NCBI RefSeq assembly: GCF_004345245.1
Contig: NZ_SLUQ01000008.1
Location: forward strand, 372,001 to 436,000
DNA from: Rhizobium sp. BK251
Lineage (GTDB): Bacteria; Pseudomonadota; Alphaproteobacteria; Rhizobiales; Rhizobiaceae
Reading direction: 5' to 3'
DNA length: 64,000 nucleotides
A program made the position numbers and the translations under genes. A model generated the notes under the pieces. That model was not told the DNA's origin, made no database searches, and saw nothing but the letters and a program-made list of their open reading frames with translations. This document shows, piece by piece, positions 16,504 to 24,118 of this stretch (position 1 is its first letter; each line of letters starts with the position of its first letter).

Positions 16504-17589
16504 ATGGATGGCCGAATGCAGGACGAGGTTCTTCTCACCGCACAGGAATGCGCCGGGCGAATTGGCCTCAGCGTTCGTGCGCTGCGACTCTATGAACAAT
16601 ACGGGCTGATTTCGCCCCGTCGCACGTCCAAGCAATGGCGGGTCTATGGCAGCAATGAAATTGCCCGGCTCAACGAGATATCAGCTCTCAAAACCCTGGG
16701 CTTCAGCCTGCGGGATATCTCGAAGCTGCTGCGGGGCCATTCAACGGACGTGGTTCAAATGCTTGCACTACAGAAGGACGCTTTGACAGACACCAGAAGT
16801 CGCGCCGAACGAGGGCTTCGCGTCATCGAATCTTTGCTGTCGAAAATCAGAACCGGAGCCGCCGCATCCATTGAGGATCTTCTAAAGCTGGCAAAGGAGA
16901 CGAATTTGGCCGACCTATCGAAGGATACAGCGGCATGGCGTCGCTATGAGCAAATGCGGCCACGGGCCGAGGTCGCCATGGATGCCGCCCTCTATGAAAA
17001 CTATGTGGGAGCGTATGAGTTCGCTGACGGAACCCTTGCTGTCGTGTCTCAGGGGGATGGCCAGCTTCTTTATCGGATAGTCGGCCAGTCCGACCTTGAA
17101 ATTTTTCCCGAGACCGACAGCGAATTCTTCATGAAGGTATTGCCTGTGCAGATAAAGTTCGTACGCGATCCGGATGGCAAGGCACACAGTCTCATGCACC
17201 ATCAGAATGGATCGGAGGATCGCGCTGTCAGAACTGACCTGGAGTATGTCCGCAGTGTCGAGGACGAGGTTCAGCGGCGCATTAGGGAGAAGAAGCCACG
17301 ATCAGAGGGCGATCGCGTCCTGAGGCGTATGATTGAGGAACACGCTCGTGGTGAGCCAAATCTCGATGAGATGTCGCATCCCCTGGCAATCCTGGTTGAA
17401 GAGGACAAGCCTTTCGTCAAAAGCACGCTCGAAAAGGCAGGCGCGCTGAAGGCCCTTACGTTCAAAGGCGTCTCATGTGACGGCCTCGATGTCTATGACG
17501 CCGAGTTCGAGCATATGAAGATGGAATGGGGCTTCGCGCTCACCCATCGGGGAAAGATAAGCCACCTATATTTGCGGACGACGCTCTAG
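16504..17589 (+). CDS. MerR-family transcriptional regulator with an unusual C-terminal fusion
   Basis: About 361 residues. The N-terminal 75 form a MerR winged helix (LTAQECAGRIGLSVRALRLYEQYGLISPRRTSKQWRVYGSNEIARL), followed by the long dimerisation helix (LQKDALTDTRSRAERGLRVIESLLSKI). The remaining 220 residues do not look like a normal effector domain. One stretch (YVGAYEFADGTLAVVSQGDGQLLYRI ... HSLMHHQNG) resembles the DUF3471 beta domain found after serine hydrolases. A last part of about 90 residues (LAILVEEDKPFVKSTLEKAGALKALTFKGV) resembles the tail of the same enzymes. The start at 16504 follows CAGGTTTTCG; an ATG at 16516 is possible. The target may be the divergent flavin reductase gene. 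Confidence 0.82.
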   Translation: MDGRMQDEVLLTAQECAGRIGLSVRALRLYEQYGLISPRRTSKQWRVYGSNEIARLNEISALKTLGFSLRDISKLLRGHSTDVVQMLALQKDALTDTRSRAERGLRVIESLLSKIRTGAAASIEDLLKLAKETNLADLSKDTAAWRRYEQMRPRAEVAMDAALYENYVGAYEFADGTLAVVSQGDGQLLYRIVGQSDLEIFPETDSEFFMKVLPVQIKFVRDPDGKAHSLMHHQNGSEDRAVRTDLEYVRSVEDEVQRRIREKKPRSEGDRVLRRMIEEHARGEPNLDEMSHPLAILVEEDKPFVKSTLEKAGALKALTFKGVSCDGLDVYDAEFEHMKMEWGFALTHRGKISHLYLRTTL

Positions 17590-17670
17590 ACGAAAGTTCG
17601 CGCCACTCGCCCAATCCGGAGGGTTCCCTTGTTCGGGTAGACGGCGACATTTTACTCCAAGGCATTGCGC

Positions 17671-17701
17671 AAAGGAAAAGCGGCCCGGTTTCCCGGGCCG
17701 C
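17671..17701 (-). terminator. Rho-independent terminator of gap
   Basis: A perfect 9-bp stem GCGGCCCGG/CCGGGCCGC (17680-17688, 17693-17701) with a 4-base loop, followed on the minus strand by TTTTCCTTT. Confidence 0.88.
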
Positions 17702-17727
17702 CTGGATATCCACCAATGTCGCGAAGC

Positions 17728-18738
17728 TTAGATGAGCTTGGCGAAGGCAACGGCCGTGTCGGACATGCGGCTGGAGAAGCCCCATTCGTTGTCGTACCAG
17801 GAAAGGACGCGCACGAAGTTGCCTTCCATGACCTTCGTCTGATCCGTTGCGAAGATCGAGGAGTGGCTGTCGTGGTTGAAGTCGCGGGAAACGAGCGGCT
17901 CGTCGGTATAGCCGAGAATGCCCTTGAGCTTGCCGTTGGCGGCAGCCTTGATCGCCTCGTTGATTTCGCCGACGCTCGTTGCCTTCTTGGCGACGAACTT
18001 GAAGTCGACGACCGAGACGTTCGGGGTCGGAACGCGGATCGACGTGCCGTCCAGCTTGCCCTTCAGATGCGGCATGACGAGGCCGACTGCCTTGGCGGCG
18101 CCGGTCGACGTCGGGATCATGGACAGGGCTGCGGCGCGGGCGCGGTACAGGTCCTTGTGCATGGTGTCGAGTGTCGGCTGGTCGCCGGTGTAGGAGTGGA
18201 TTGTGGTCATGAAGCCGTGATCGATGCCGACGGCGTCATCGAGAACCTTCACGACCGGCACGAGGCAGTTCGTCGTGCAGGAAGCGTTGGAGATGACGAG
18301 GTGGTCCTTGGTCAGCTGGTCGTGGTTGACGCCGAAAACGACGGTCAGGTCGGCGCCGTCGGCAGGAGCCGAGACGATGACGCGCTTGGCGCCGGCCGTC
18401 AGGTGGGCTGCGGCCTTGTCGCGTGCGGTGAAGATGCCGGTGCATTCCATCGCGATGTCGACGCCGAGGTCGCGGTGCGGAAGCGTTGCCGGATCCTTGA
18501 TCGCGGTCACCTTGATCGGCTTGCCGCCGCCGACAGTGATCGTATCGCCTTCGACCTTGACCTCTGCCGGGAAGCGGCCGTGGATCGAGTCATAGCGCAG
18601 CAGATGTGCGTTGGTCTCGACCGGGCCGAGGTCGTTGATGGCCACGACTTCGATGTCCTTGCGGCCGGATTCGACGATGGCGCGAAGGACGTTGCGGCCG
18701 ATGCGGCCGAAACCGTTGATGGCAACCTTTACTGTCAT
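17728..18738 (-). CDS. gap: Glyceraldehyde-3-phosphate dehydrogenase, type I
   Basis: A 336-residue enzyme starting MTVKVAINGFGRIGRNVLRA (NAD-binding fold) with the catalytic cysteine in SNASCTTNCLVP and the later NIIPTSTGAAK-like stretch (MIPTSTGAAKAVG), SWYDNEWGFSSRM. It converts glyceraldehyde 3-phosphate to 1,3-bisphosphoglycerate in the cytoplasm. The ATG at 18738 is preferred to one 6 bases upstream because AGGGAG is then 9 bases away. It follows tkt by 65 bp on the same strand, and a GAGCGCC/GGCGCTC hairpin lies in that gap. Its own terminator is strong. Confidence 0.97.
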   Translation of the reverse strand: MTVKVAINGFGRIGRNVLRAIVESGRKDIEVVAINDLGPVETNAHLLRYDSIHGRFPAEVKVEGDTITVGGGKPIKVTAIKDPATLPHRDLGVDIAMECTGIFTARDKAAAHLTAGAKRVIVSAPADGADLTVVFGVNHDQLTKDHLVISNASCTTNCLVPVVKVLDDAVGIDHGFMTTIHSYTGDQPTLDTMHKDLYRARAAALSMIPTSTGAAKAVGLVMPHLKGKLDGTSIRVPTPNVSVVDFKFVAKKATSVGEINEAIKAAANGKLKGILGYTDEPLVSRDFNHDSHSSIFATDQTKVMEGNFVRVLSWYDNEWGFSSRMSDTAVAFAKLI

Positions 18739-18803
18739 GTGCATTCACTCCCTAGAGGTGGGGCTTGTAATTATGGGGTGGCGAGCGCCCGGAGGCGCTC
18801 CCG

Positions 18804-20777
18804 TCAAAGCTTGGCTTCCGCCGCAGCAACGACGGCGTCAGCGGTGATGCCGAAGTGCTTGTAGAGATCCTGGTACTTGCCGGAGGCGCCGAAGCCCTTC
18901 ATGCCGATGAAGGTGCCTTCCGGCCCGATGAAGGCATCCCAGCCCTCACGAACGGCGGCTTCCACGGCGATCTTGACCGGCGAGTTGCCGAGCACCGACT
19001 TCTGGTAAGCCTCCGGCTGCTCGAAGAAGAGCTCGGTCGAGGGCACGGAGACGACGCGGGTGGAAATGCCCTTGCCTTCGAGCGTCGCGCGGGCGGCGAC
19101 TGCGATCTCGACTTCCGAACCCGAGGCGAAGATCGTCACCTTGGCATTGTCGGAGCCCTGGAGCGTATAGGCGCCCTGAGCGGAGAGGTTCTTCTCGCTG
19201 TATTCCGTGCGCACCGCCGAGAGGTTCTGGCGGGTCAGCGCCAGGCCGGAGGGACGGTTGGGCGTCTTGATGGCGATCTGCCAGCATTCAGCCGTTTCGG
19301 TCGCATCCGCCGGGCGGAAGATCATCAGGTTCGGAACGGCTCGCAGAGCAGCGAGCTGCTCGACCGGCTGGTGCGTCGGCCCGTCTTCGCCGAGACCGAT
19401 CGAGTCATGCGTCAGCACGTGGATGACGCGGATGCCCATCAGCGAGGCAAGGCGGATCGGCGGACGGCAATAGTCCGAGAAGATCAGGAAGCCGCCGCCA
19501 TAGGGGATCAGGCCGCCGTGCAGCGAAATGCCGTTCATGGCAGCTGCCATGCCGTGCTCGCGGATGCCGTAGTGCATGTAGCGCCCGGAGAAGTCGGTCG
19601 GCGTGATCGACTTCATCTGGCTGGTCTTGGTGTTGTTCGACGGCGTCAGGTCTGCCGATCCGCCAAGCGTCTCGGGCAGGAAGCCGTTGATGACCTCCAG
19701 CGCGTCTTCCGACGCCTTGCGGGTCGCGACCGTCGGCTTGGTCTCTGCGAGCTTCTTCTTGTACTCGCTGATTGCCGCGTCGAAGCCTTGCGGCAGTTCA
19801 CCGGCGAAGCGGCGGCTGAATTCCGCCTTCTTGTCGGAGGAGGCGAGGCGGCCTTCCCAGTCCTTTTCGGTCTGCAGGGAGCGCTTGCCGGCTTCGCGCC
19901 AGGGATCGAGAATGTCGGAAGGGATGACGAAGGGCTCGTATTCCCAGTTCAGGTTCTTGCGCGTGGCGGCAACCTCTTCAGCGCCGAGCGCGTTGCCGTG
20001 CACCTTGTGGGTGCCCTGCTTGTTCGGTGCGCCAAAGCCGATGATCGTCTTGCAGGCGATCATCGTCGGGCGGTCGGATTTCTGGGCAGCCTCGATGGCG
20101 GCCGAGATCTGGTCCGGCTCATGACCGTCGATCTCGATCGTGTTCCAGTGAACGGCCTTGAAGCGGGCGACCTGGTCGGTCGAATCCGCCAGCGAAACGG
20201 CGCCGTCGATGGTGATCGAGTTGTTGTCCCAGAAAAGAATGAGCTTGTTGAGCTTCAGATGGCCCGCAAGCGCGATCGCCTCCTGGCTGATACCTTCCAT
20301 GAGGCAGCCGTCGCCGCAGATCACATAGGTATGGTGATCGACCAGATCTGAGCCGAACTCCTCGCGCAGCTTGCGCTCGGCGATCGCCATGCCGACGGAG
20401 TTGCCGATGCCCTGGCCGAGCGGACCGGTGGTCGTCTCGATGCCCGTGGCGTGGCCGTATTCCGGGTGGCCGGCGGTCTTGGAACCCAGCTGGCGGAACT
20501 GCTTCAGGTCCTCGATGGACATGTCCTCGTAGCCCGTCAGATAGAGCAGCGAGTAGAGCAGCATCGAGCCGTGGCCGGCAGACAGCACGAAGCGGTCGCG
20601 GTTCGGCCAATGGGGCTTCTTGGGGTCGAAGTTCAGATACTTGGTGAAAAGGACCGTTGCGACGTCTGCCATCCCCATCGGGAGACCGGGATGGCCGGAA
20701 TTGGCCTTTTCAACCGCATCCATGGCAAGAAAACGGATCGCATTCGCCATCCGATCATGTTTTTCGCGAGAGGTCAT
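18804..20777 (-). CDS. tkt: Transketolase
   Basis: A 657-residue thiamine-diphosphate enzyme starting MTSREKHDRMANAIRFLAMDAVEKANSGHPG. It shows the family marks GHGSMLLYSLLYLTGY, the ThDP-binding GDGCLMEGISQEA ... NNSITIDG, and the second-domain DSIGLGEDGPTHQPVEQ. It moves two-carbon units in the pentose phosphate pathway and supplies glyceraldehyde 3-phosphate to gap downstream. The start at 20777 was chosen over a frame 54 bases longer because the preceding residues do not belong to the family. Its promoter region is shared with the divergent DUF4164-zapA genes. Confidence 0.97.
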   Translation of the reverse strand: MTSREKHDRMANAIRFLAMDAVEKANSGHPGLPMGMADVATVLFTKYLNFDPKKPHWPNRDRFVLSAGHGSMLLYSLLYLTGYEDMSIEDLKQFRQLGSKTAGHPEYGHATGIETTTGPLGQGIGNSVGMAIAERKLREEFGSDLVDHHTYVICGDGCLMEGISQEAIALAGHLKLNKLILFWDNNSITIDGAVSLADSTDQVARFKAVHWNTIEIDGHEPDQISAAIEAAQKSDRPTMIACKTIIGFGAPNKQGTHKVHGNALGAEEVAATRKNLNWEYEPFVIPSDILDPWREAGKRSLQTEKDWEGRLASSDKKAEFSRRFAGELPQGFDAAISEYKKKLAETKPTVATRKASEDALEVINGFLPETLGGSADLTPSNNTKTSQMKSITPTDFSGRYMHYGIREHGMAAAMNGISLHGGLIPYGGGFLIFSDYCRPPIRLASLMGIRVIHVLTHDSIGLGEDGPTHQPVEQLAALRAVPNLMIFRPADATETAECWQIAIKTPNRPSGLALTRQNLSAVRTEYSEKNLSAQGAYTLQGSDNAKVTIFASGSEVEIAVAARATLEGKGISTRVVSVPSTELFFEQPEAYQKSVLGNSPVKIAVEAAVREGWDAFIGPEGTFIGMKGFGASGKYQDLYKHFGITADAVVAAAEAKL

Positions 20778-20915
20778 GGCTGTTCCGATGGTTCCGTGTG
20801 TCGGGGAATGGCCCCGAGGTTCCAGGGCCATCGACTAAAGCGGGTGAGACATAGCAGTTGGGGCGAGCAAGTCAATAAATCCGGCGGCAGTTCCGGGCCT
20901 CCGGGAAGCCTTTTT

Positions 20916-20943
20916 TTGACATTTGTCTGTGTGGCTTTACAAA
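20916..20943 (+). promoter_or_regulatory. Sigma-70 type promoter for the DUF4164-zapA genes
   Basis: TTGACA (20916-20921) and TACAAA (20938-20943) with a 16-bp spacer, in the 330-bp divergent region between tkt and DUF4164. The perfect -35 makes this a good candidate. The remaining leader of about 160 bases holds nothing I recognise. Confidence 0.5.
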
Positions 20944-21109
20944 AGACGAATGGGGGTGGATCGTAAGGAAAGGTGCGTCATCCACAGCTTAGGCCGGGTC
21001 TTTCAACTCCGTCTTTGTTGACGTGCTCTCGCGTAGCTGCATATCGTTTCAAATCAAACAGGTGGCCGGACGTGACGATTCGCAGTCTTGCGCGGAGAAC
21101 CGGAAACAC

Positions 21110-21385
21110 ATGATGCCTACAGGCAAAACGATGGATGTCGTCCTCAACGAGTTGCGCCAAGCTGTCGCGGCGCTGGAAAACGCGCTCGACGTACGCTTCG
21201 AGCGTGAGCGGGAGCAGGGTGAGGTCGACGGCGAGGTTCGCCGGATACACGAGGATCGCTCGCGTCTGGCGCAGGAGCTGGACCAGGCCGAGTTCAGGGC
21301 CAATCGTCTCGAGGAAGTCAACCGCGAGGTCTCCCGCCGGCTGGTGACGGCGATGGAGACGATCCGGGCAGTACTCGACCGATAG
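21110..21385 (+). CDS. DUF4164 family coiled-coil protein
   Basis: About 91 residues, mostly one long coiled coil (LNELRQAVAALENALDVRFERERE ... LAQELDQAEFRANRLEEVNREVSRRL). It matches DUF4164, a family that almost always precedes zapA in rhizobia. ATG codons at 21110, 21113 and 21131 are all possible; the first was taken because GGAGAA lies just upstream. The gene ends 21 bp before zapA. A role in Z-ring assembly beside ZapA is inferred from the linkage only. Confidence 0.82.
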   Translation: MMPTGKTMDVVLNELRQAVAALENALDVRFEREREQGEVDGEVRRIHEDRSRLAQELDQAEFRANRLEEVNREVSRRLVTAMETIRAVLDR

Positions 21386-21406
21386 GCCGCAGGCGGGGGT
21401 GGAAGA

Positions 21407-21778
21407 ATGTCCCAGGTAACGGTGATGATCGACGGCAAGGCCTATCGGATGGCCTGTGAGGAGGGGCAGGAAAACCACCTGACCAACCTCGCGACCCGCT
21501 TCGACCAGTATGTCAGCCATCTCAAGGCGCAGTTCGGCGAGATCGGTGACCTGCGTCTTACCGTCATGTCCGGGATCATGGTCATGGACGAACTGTCCGA
21601 GGTGCAGCGGCGAATGGCTTCGCTGGAAGGCGAGTTGGAGACCCTGAAGAAGAACCGCGACGCGGCGGTTGCCGTCAATGCCCGTACCGAGGAGACGCTT
21701 GCGGCAGCACTTGTCGAAGTGACGGCGCGCATTTACGGCATCACCGAGAAGCTTGGCGCCAAGCCCGGCACGCACTGA
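21407..21778 (+). CDS. zapA: Cell division protein ZapA
   Basis: A 123-residue ZapA homologue: N-terminal beta part MSQVTVMIDGKAYRMACEEGQENHL, then helices that include DLRLTVMSGIMVMDELSE and a coiled coil. ZapA tetramers bundle FtsZ protofilaments at the division site. GGTGGAAGA precedes the ATG. The C-terminal part, about 20 residues longer than the E. coli protein, is usual for alphaproteobacteria. The 6S RNA gene follows 84 bp downstream. Confidence 0.93.
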   Translation: MSQVTVMIDGKAYRMACEEGQENHLTNLATRFDQYVSHLKAQFGEIGDLRLTVMSGIMVMDELSEVQRRMASLEGELETLKKNRDAAVAVNARTEETLAAALVEVTARIYGITEKLGAKPGTH

Positions 21779-21862
21779 GACCGCTTCCGCTCACCAATTT
21801 ATTAGAAGATCGGCGCTCGCCGCCTCTGGCGTGGCGTCGGGAATAGCCCTATATCTCCTCCT

Positions 21863-22020
21863 TGCGGTCTGCGCCTCTCGACAGGAACCACAATCCCTGG
21901 GGCCATACTCGATCCAAAGGGAGCTGTCCCTGACCAGGCCCGTGGGCCTGGACACACGGTGCCCACCTACGTTTGTAGGCACCCAGGATCGTAAATCTCC
22001 ATCGGTTGCCGTGGATCGCA
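21863..22020 (+). ncRNA. ssrS: 6S RNA
   Basis: About 158 nt with the alphaproteobacterial 6S pattern. A closing helix pairs TGCGGTCTGCG (21863-21873) with CGTGGATCGCA (22010-22020). Inside are long imperfect stems with the CCAGGCCCGTGGGCCTGG hairpin and the CCTACGTTTGTAGG hairpin. A TATATC-like -10 lies just upstream. 6S RNA binds the sigma-70 RNA polymerase holoenzyme and lowers transcription in stationary phase. The position after zapA is the rhizobial norm. The ends are estimated from the helix and may be off by several bases. Confidence 0.85.
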
Positions 22021-22055
22021 CTTTCCCTCTTCTCTGAGGACCCCGCAGCGCTCTG

Positions 22056-22730
22056 TTATTCTCTCGTTCTGGCGAGCGAGAGGGACCCCTGGCCGACAAG
22101 CGCCTTTATCTCTTCATATGCCGTGATCGTCGCGTGGGCCGTGTCGACCGCATGCGTATGGGTAGCGGTAACGACCATCACGTCCGCGCCGGCCGCCTCG
22201 CCGGCCAGGATGCCCGCGGGGACATCCTCGAAGACGAGGCAATCGGCCGCGCTGAAGCCCAGCTTTCTTGCGCCGAGCAGATAGCCCTGCGGGTCGGGCT
22301 TGCCGGCGGTCACGTCTTCCGCCGTCACCATGATGCGGGGCTGCGGAATGCCGGCTGCGGCAATGCGGCGCTTGGCGAGCTCGATCGGGGAGGAGGTCAC
22401 GATCGCCCACCGGTCGGCGGGCAGGGACAGGAGAAACTCGACTGCACCGGCAATCGGGACCACGCCTTCCACGTCATCGATCTCGCCCTGCAGGATACCG
22501 GCAGCCTCACGCGCCGGATCGACGCCGGGCAGGCCGAGCTGCGAGATGGTGTCGATGCCGCGCTTGCCATGCATGGTCGGCAGGAAGGTGACGGGGTCGA
22601 GCCCGTGGCGGAGGGCCCATGCACCCCAGACGCGCTCGGCGGCGGCGATGGAGTTCAGCACGGTGCCGTCCATGTCGAAGAGGAATGCGGAGTAGGTCCT
22701 GGCGAAGGGCTTGGGCAGTGATGAGTGCAA
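22056..22730 (-). CDS. HAD-family hydrolase (sugar phosphatase-like)
   Basis: A 224-residue HAD subfamily IA phosphatase with motif I FLFDMDGTVLNS, motif II IVTSSPIELAK, motif III GKPDPQGYLLGA and motif IV CLVFEDVPAGILAGEAAG. It is close in layout to YfbT/YniC-type sugar or hexitol phosphatases, cytoplasmic enzymes that remove phosphate from small metabolites. The exact substrate is unknown. The gene is convergent with 6S RNA, 35 bp away. The ATG at 22730 has AGGAAG about 15 bases upstream, so the start is only fairly sure. Confidence 0.87.
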   Translation of the reverse strand: MHSSLPKPFARTYSAFLFDMDGTVLNSIAAAERVWGAWALRHGLDPVTFLPTMHGKRGIDTISQLGLPGVDPAREAAGILQGEIDDVEGVVPIAGAVEFLLSLPADRWAIVTSSPIELAKRRIAAAGIPQPRIMVTAEDVTAGKPDPQGYLLGARKLGFSAADCLVFEDVPAGILAGEAAGADVMVVTATHTHAVDTAHATITAYEEIKALVGQGSLSLARTRE

Positions 22731-22837
22731 CTTGCTGCTTCCTTTCGGGCGAGCGGTGGGCGGTCTGCCGCACCGACTTCGGCGGCTCGGGCCTCCTCAC
22801 TATCGGCTGCCAAGGGAAGAAGCAAACGCACGGCGGC

Positions 22838-22868
22838 AAAAAAGATCGGGCGCCAAGGGCGCCGATCT
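22838..22868 (-). terminator. Rho-independent terminator upstream of the HAD gene
   Basis: Stem AGATCGG-CGCC/GGCG-CCGATCT (22843-22868, one bulged G), loop of 3, followed on the minus strand by TTTTTT. It lies beyond the repeat at 22866-23000 and may be the original terminator of the small-protein gene at 23067. Confidence 0.72.
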
Positions 22869-23000
22869 GACTGATGAGAAGGCTCTCAACTCGATTGATT
22901 GCTTAGAAAGCGGCAAAATACCCACCGCCGTCATTCCGGCTCAAGGCCGGAATGACGGCGTATCAAGGTGTGTCGAACCACAGGAGGTTTGTCAGCAGCA
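22866..23000 (-). repeat. Dispersed intergenic repeat, copy 1 (short form, 135 bp)
   Basis: Read on the minus strand this begins GCTGCTGACAAACC and runs through GGTTCGACACACCTTG and a perfect 15-bp hairpin (22926-22940 with 22946-22960, loop of 5) to GACGGCGG and a TCAGTCAGA end. The same order of blocks occurs at 39742-39960 in the opposite orientation. This copy lacks about 85 bp present in the middle of the other. It contains no reading frame. Confidence 0.75.
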
Positions 23001-23024
23001 AAACGGGCGCCGTTTGGCGCCCGT
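23000..23024 (-). terminator. Hairpin after the 74-residue protein gene (weak terminator)
   Basis: A perfect 9-bp stem ACGGGCGCC/GGCGCCCGT (23003-23011, 23016-23024) followed on the minus strand by TTTGCTG. The T-run is short. It lies 42 bp after the stop of the small gene. Confidence 0.55.
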
Positions 23025-23066
23025 CAACGATCACGAGGTTTCCTTGCCCGTCTCGGCTTGCCCTCA

Positions 23067-23291
23067 TCAGGATTGAAAGCAGATCCGGTTTTCCGGGGCG
23101 ATCATCTTGGCAAGGAGGCCGCGTTTGGCGGGCTCGACCCGGGAGGCCCTGGACTGTTCCAGCTTGTTTGCTGCCGCAGAGAGGAGGCCTTTGAATTCAT
23201 TGGGCGTGAAGCCGTCCGCACGCGCTACCGAAAGGATCAGCGGGTCGGACAGAACCTCGGACATGGTCATATCGACGTATTTTCTTTGCAC
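23067..23291 (-). CDS. Small conserved-looking protein, 74 residues, unknown function
   Basis: Begins (V)QRKYVDMTMSEVLSDPLILSVARADGFTPNEFKGLL and continues as a short helical, basic protein with one cysteine near the end. The GTG at 23291 has an excellent ribosome binding site, GAAAGGAGACC, while the longer frame's ATG has none. I know no function for it. It is divergent from a TetR regulator 145 bp away and may be its target. A hairpin terminator follows. Confidence 0.72.
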   Translation of the reverse strand: MQRKYVDMTMSEVLSDPLILSVARADGFTPNEFKGLLSAAANKLEQSRASRVEPAKRGLLAKMIAPENRICFQS

Positions 23292-23369
23292 GACGGTCTC
23301 CTTTCTCGGCAGTGTATCGGGGCTCACGGCCGGTGTTTTCTTCCCGTGTCCGTACTATGGACGCGAAAC

Positions 23370-23429
23370 TTGACAAGCTGATGACGTGGTGTTACCGGTA
23401 AGTAACGTCTGAATAGTTACCGACCGGTC
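23370..23429 (+). promoter_or_regulatory. Promoter and probable operators of the TetR gene
   Basis: A perfect TTGACA -35 (23370-23375) is followed by the inverted repeat GTTAC-N6-GTAAC (23391-23406, containing TTACCGGTAA) and by GACCGGTC (23422-23429). ACCGGT-centred palindromes are typical TetR-family operators, so the regulator probably represses itself and perhaps the divergent small gene. Confidence 0.5.
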
Positions 23430-23435
23430 ACACCT

Positions 23436-24074
23436 ATGTCAAGAACCTCTGCCGATAAAATTTCCGTTTCCCGCGCAGTCCCCCGCGGGGGCGAGGTGGG
23501 AGACGAGGTGCGAATGCGGCCGAGGGACAGGATCGTGTCGACAGCTTCGGAGCTTTTCCGCCAGCACGGTATTCGCGGCGTGGGCGTGGATGCGATCGCC
23601 GTGGCGGCCGATACCAACAAGATGACGCTCTACCGTCATTTCGGATCGAAGGACGATCTCGTCTGCGAGACTCTGCGCTATGTCTCGGACAAGGTCGCGG
23701 AAATGTGGGACGATCTCGAAAGGCTTTATCCGGGTGATCCGGCCCGTCAGTTGCGAGGCTGGGTCGAGGGGCGGGCGAAATGCATCGACAACGAACCCTC
23801 CGGCTGCGACATTGCCAATGCGGCGGTCGAACTCAAGGAGCACGACCATCCGGCCCACGGCGTCATCGAGGGCTTCAAGATCTCCCAGCGTGACCACCTT
23901 GCAAAGCTCTGTCGCGAGGCCGGCATTGCCCAGCCCGACCTGCTTGCCGACACGCTTTCACTTCTGCTCGAAGGCGCACGCGTCAGCCGTCAGGCCATCG
24001 GCTCGGAAGGACCTTCCACCCAGTTCGCCCGTGCCTGTGAAGCGGCCCTCACCGCCTTCGGCGTCAAGGCCTGA
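23436..24074 (+). CDS. TetR/AcrR-family transcriptional regulator
   Basis: Up to 212 residues with a TetR DNA-binding domain near residues 28-75 (RDRIVSTASELFRQHGIRGVGVDAIAVAADTNKMTLYRHFGSKDDLV) and a helical ligand-binding domain behind it. The start is unsure. The ATG at 23436 has a poor ribosome binding site, while GTG 23508 follows GGGAGACGAG and would begin closer to where TetR proteins usually start. ACCGGT palindromes upstream suggest autoregulation. Ligand and targets are unknown; candidates are the divergent 74-residue protein and the convergent cfa gene. Confidence 0.88.
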   Translation: MSRTSADKISVSRAVPRGGEVGDEVRMRPRDRIVSTASELFRQHGIRGVGVDAIAVAADTNKMTLYRHFGSKDDLVCETLRYVSDKVAEMWDDLERLYPGDPARQLRGWVEGRAKCIDNEPSGCDIANAAVELKEHDHPAHGVIEGFKISQRDHLAKLCREAGIAQPDLLADTLSLLLEGARVSRQAIGSEGPSTQFARACEAALTAFGVKA

Positions 24075-24118
24075 CGTCGCCTTCCCCTCCGGCAATGCCG
24101 GTGTGTTTATCCCGACTT

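Noticed and set aside
18783..18800. Hairpin GAGCGCC/GGCGCTC between tkt and gap as a terminator
   Set aside because: There is no T-run on the minus strand, and the two genes are usually cotranscribed; it may only tune expression.
22866..23000. Insertion sequence or CRISPR repeat
   Set aside because: There is no transposase frame, no direct-repeat array and no spacers; the unit fits a short non-coding dispersed repeat.
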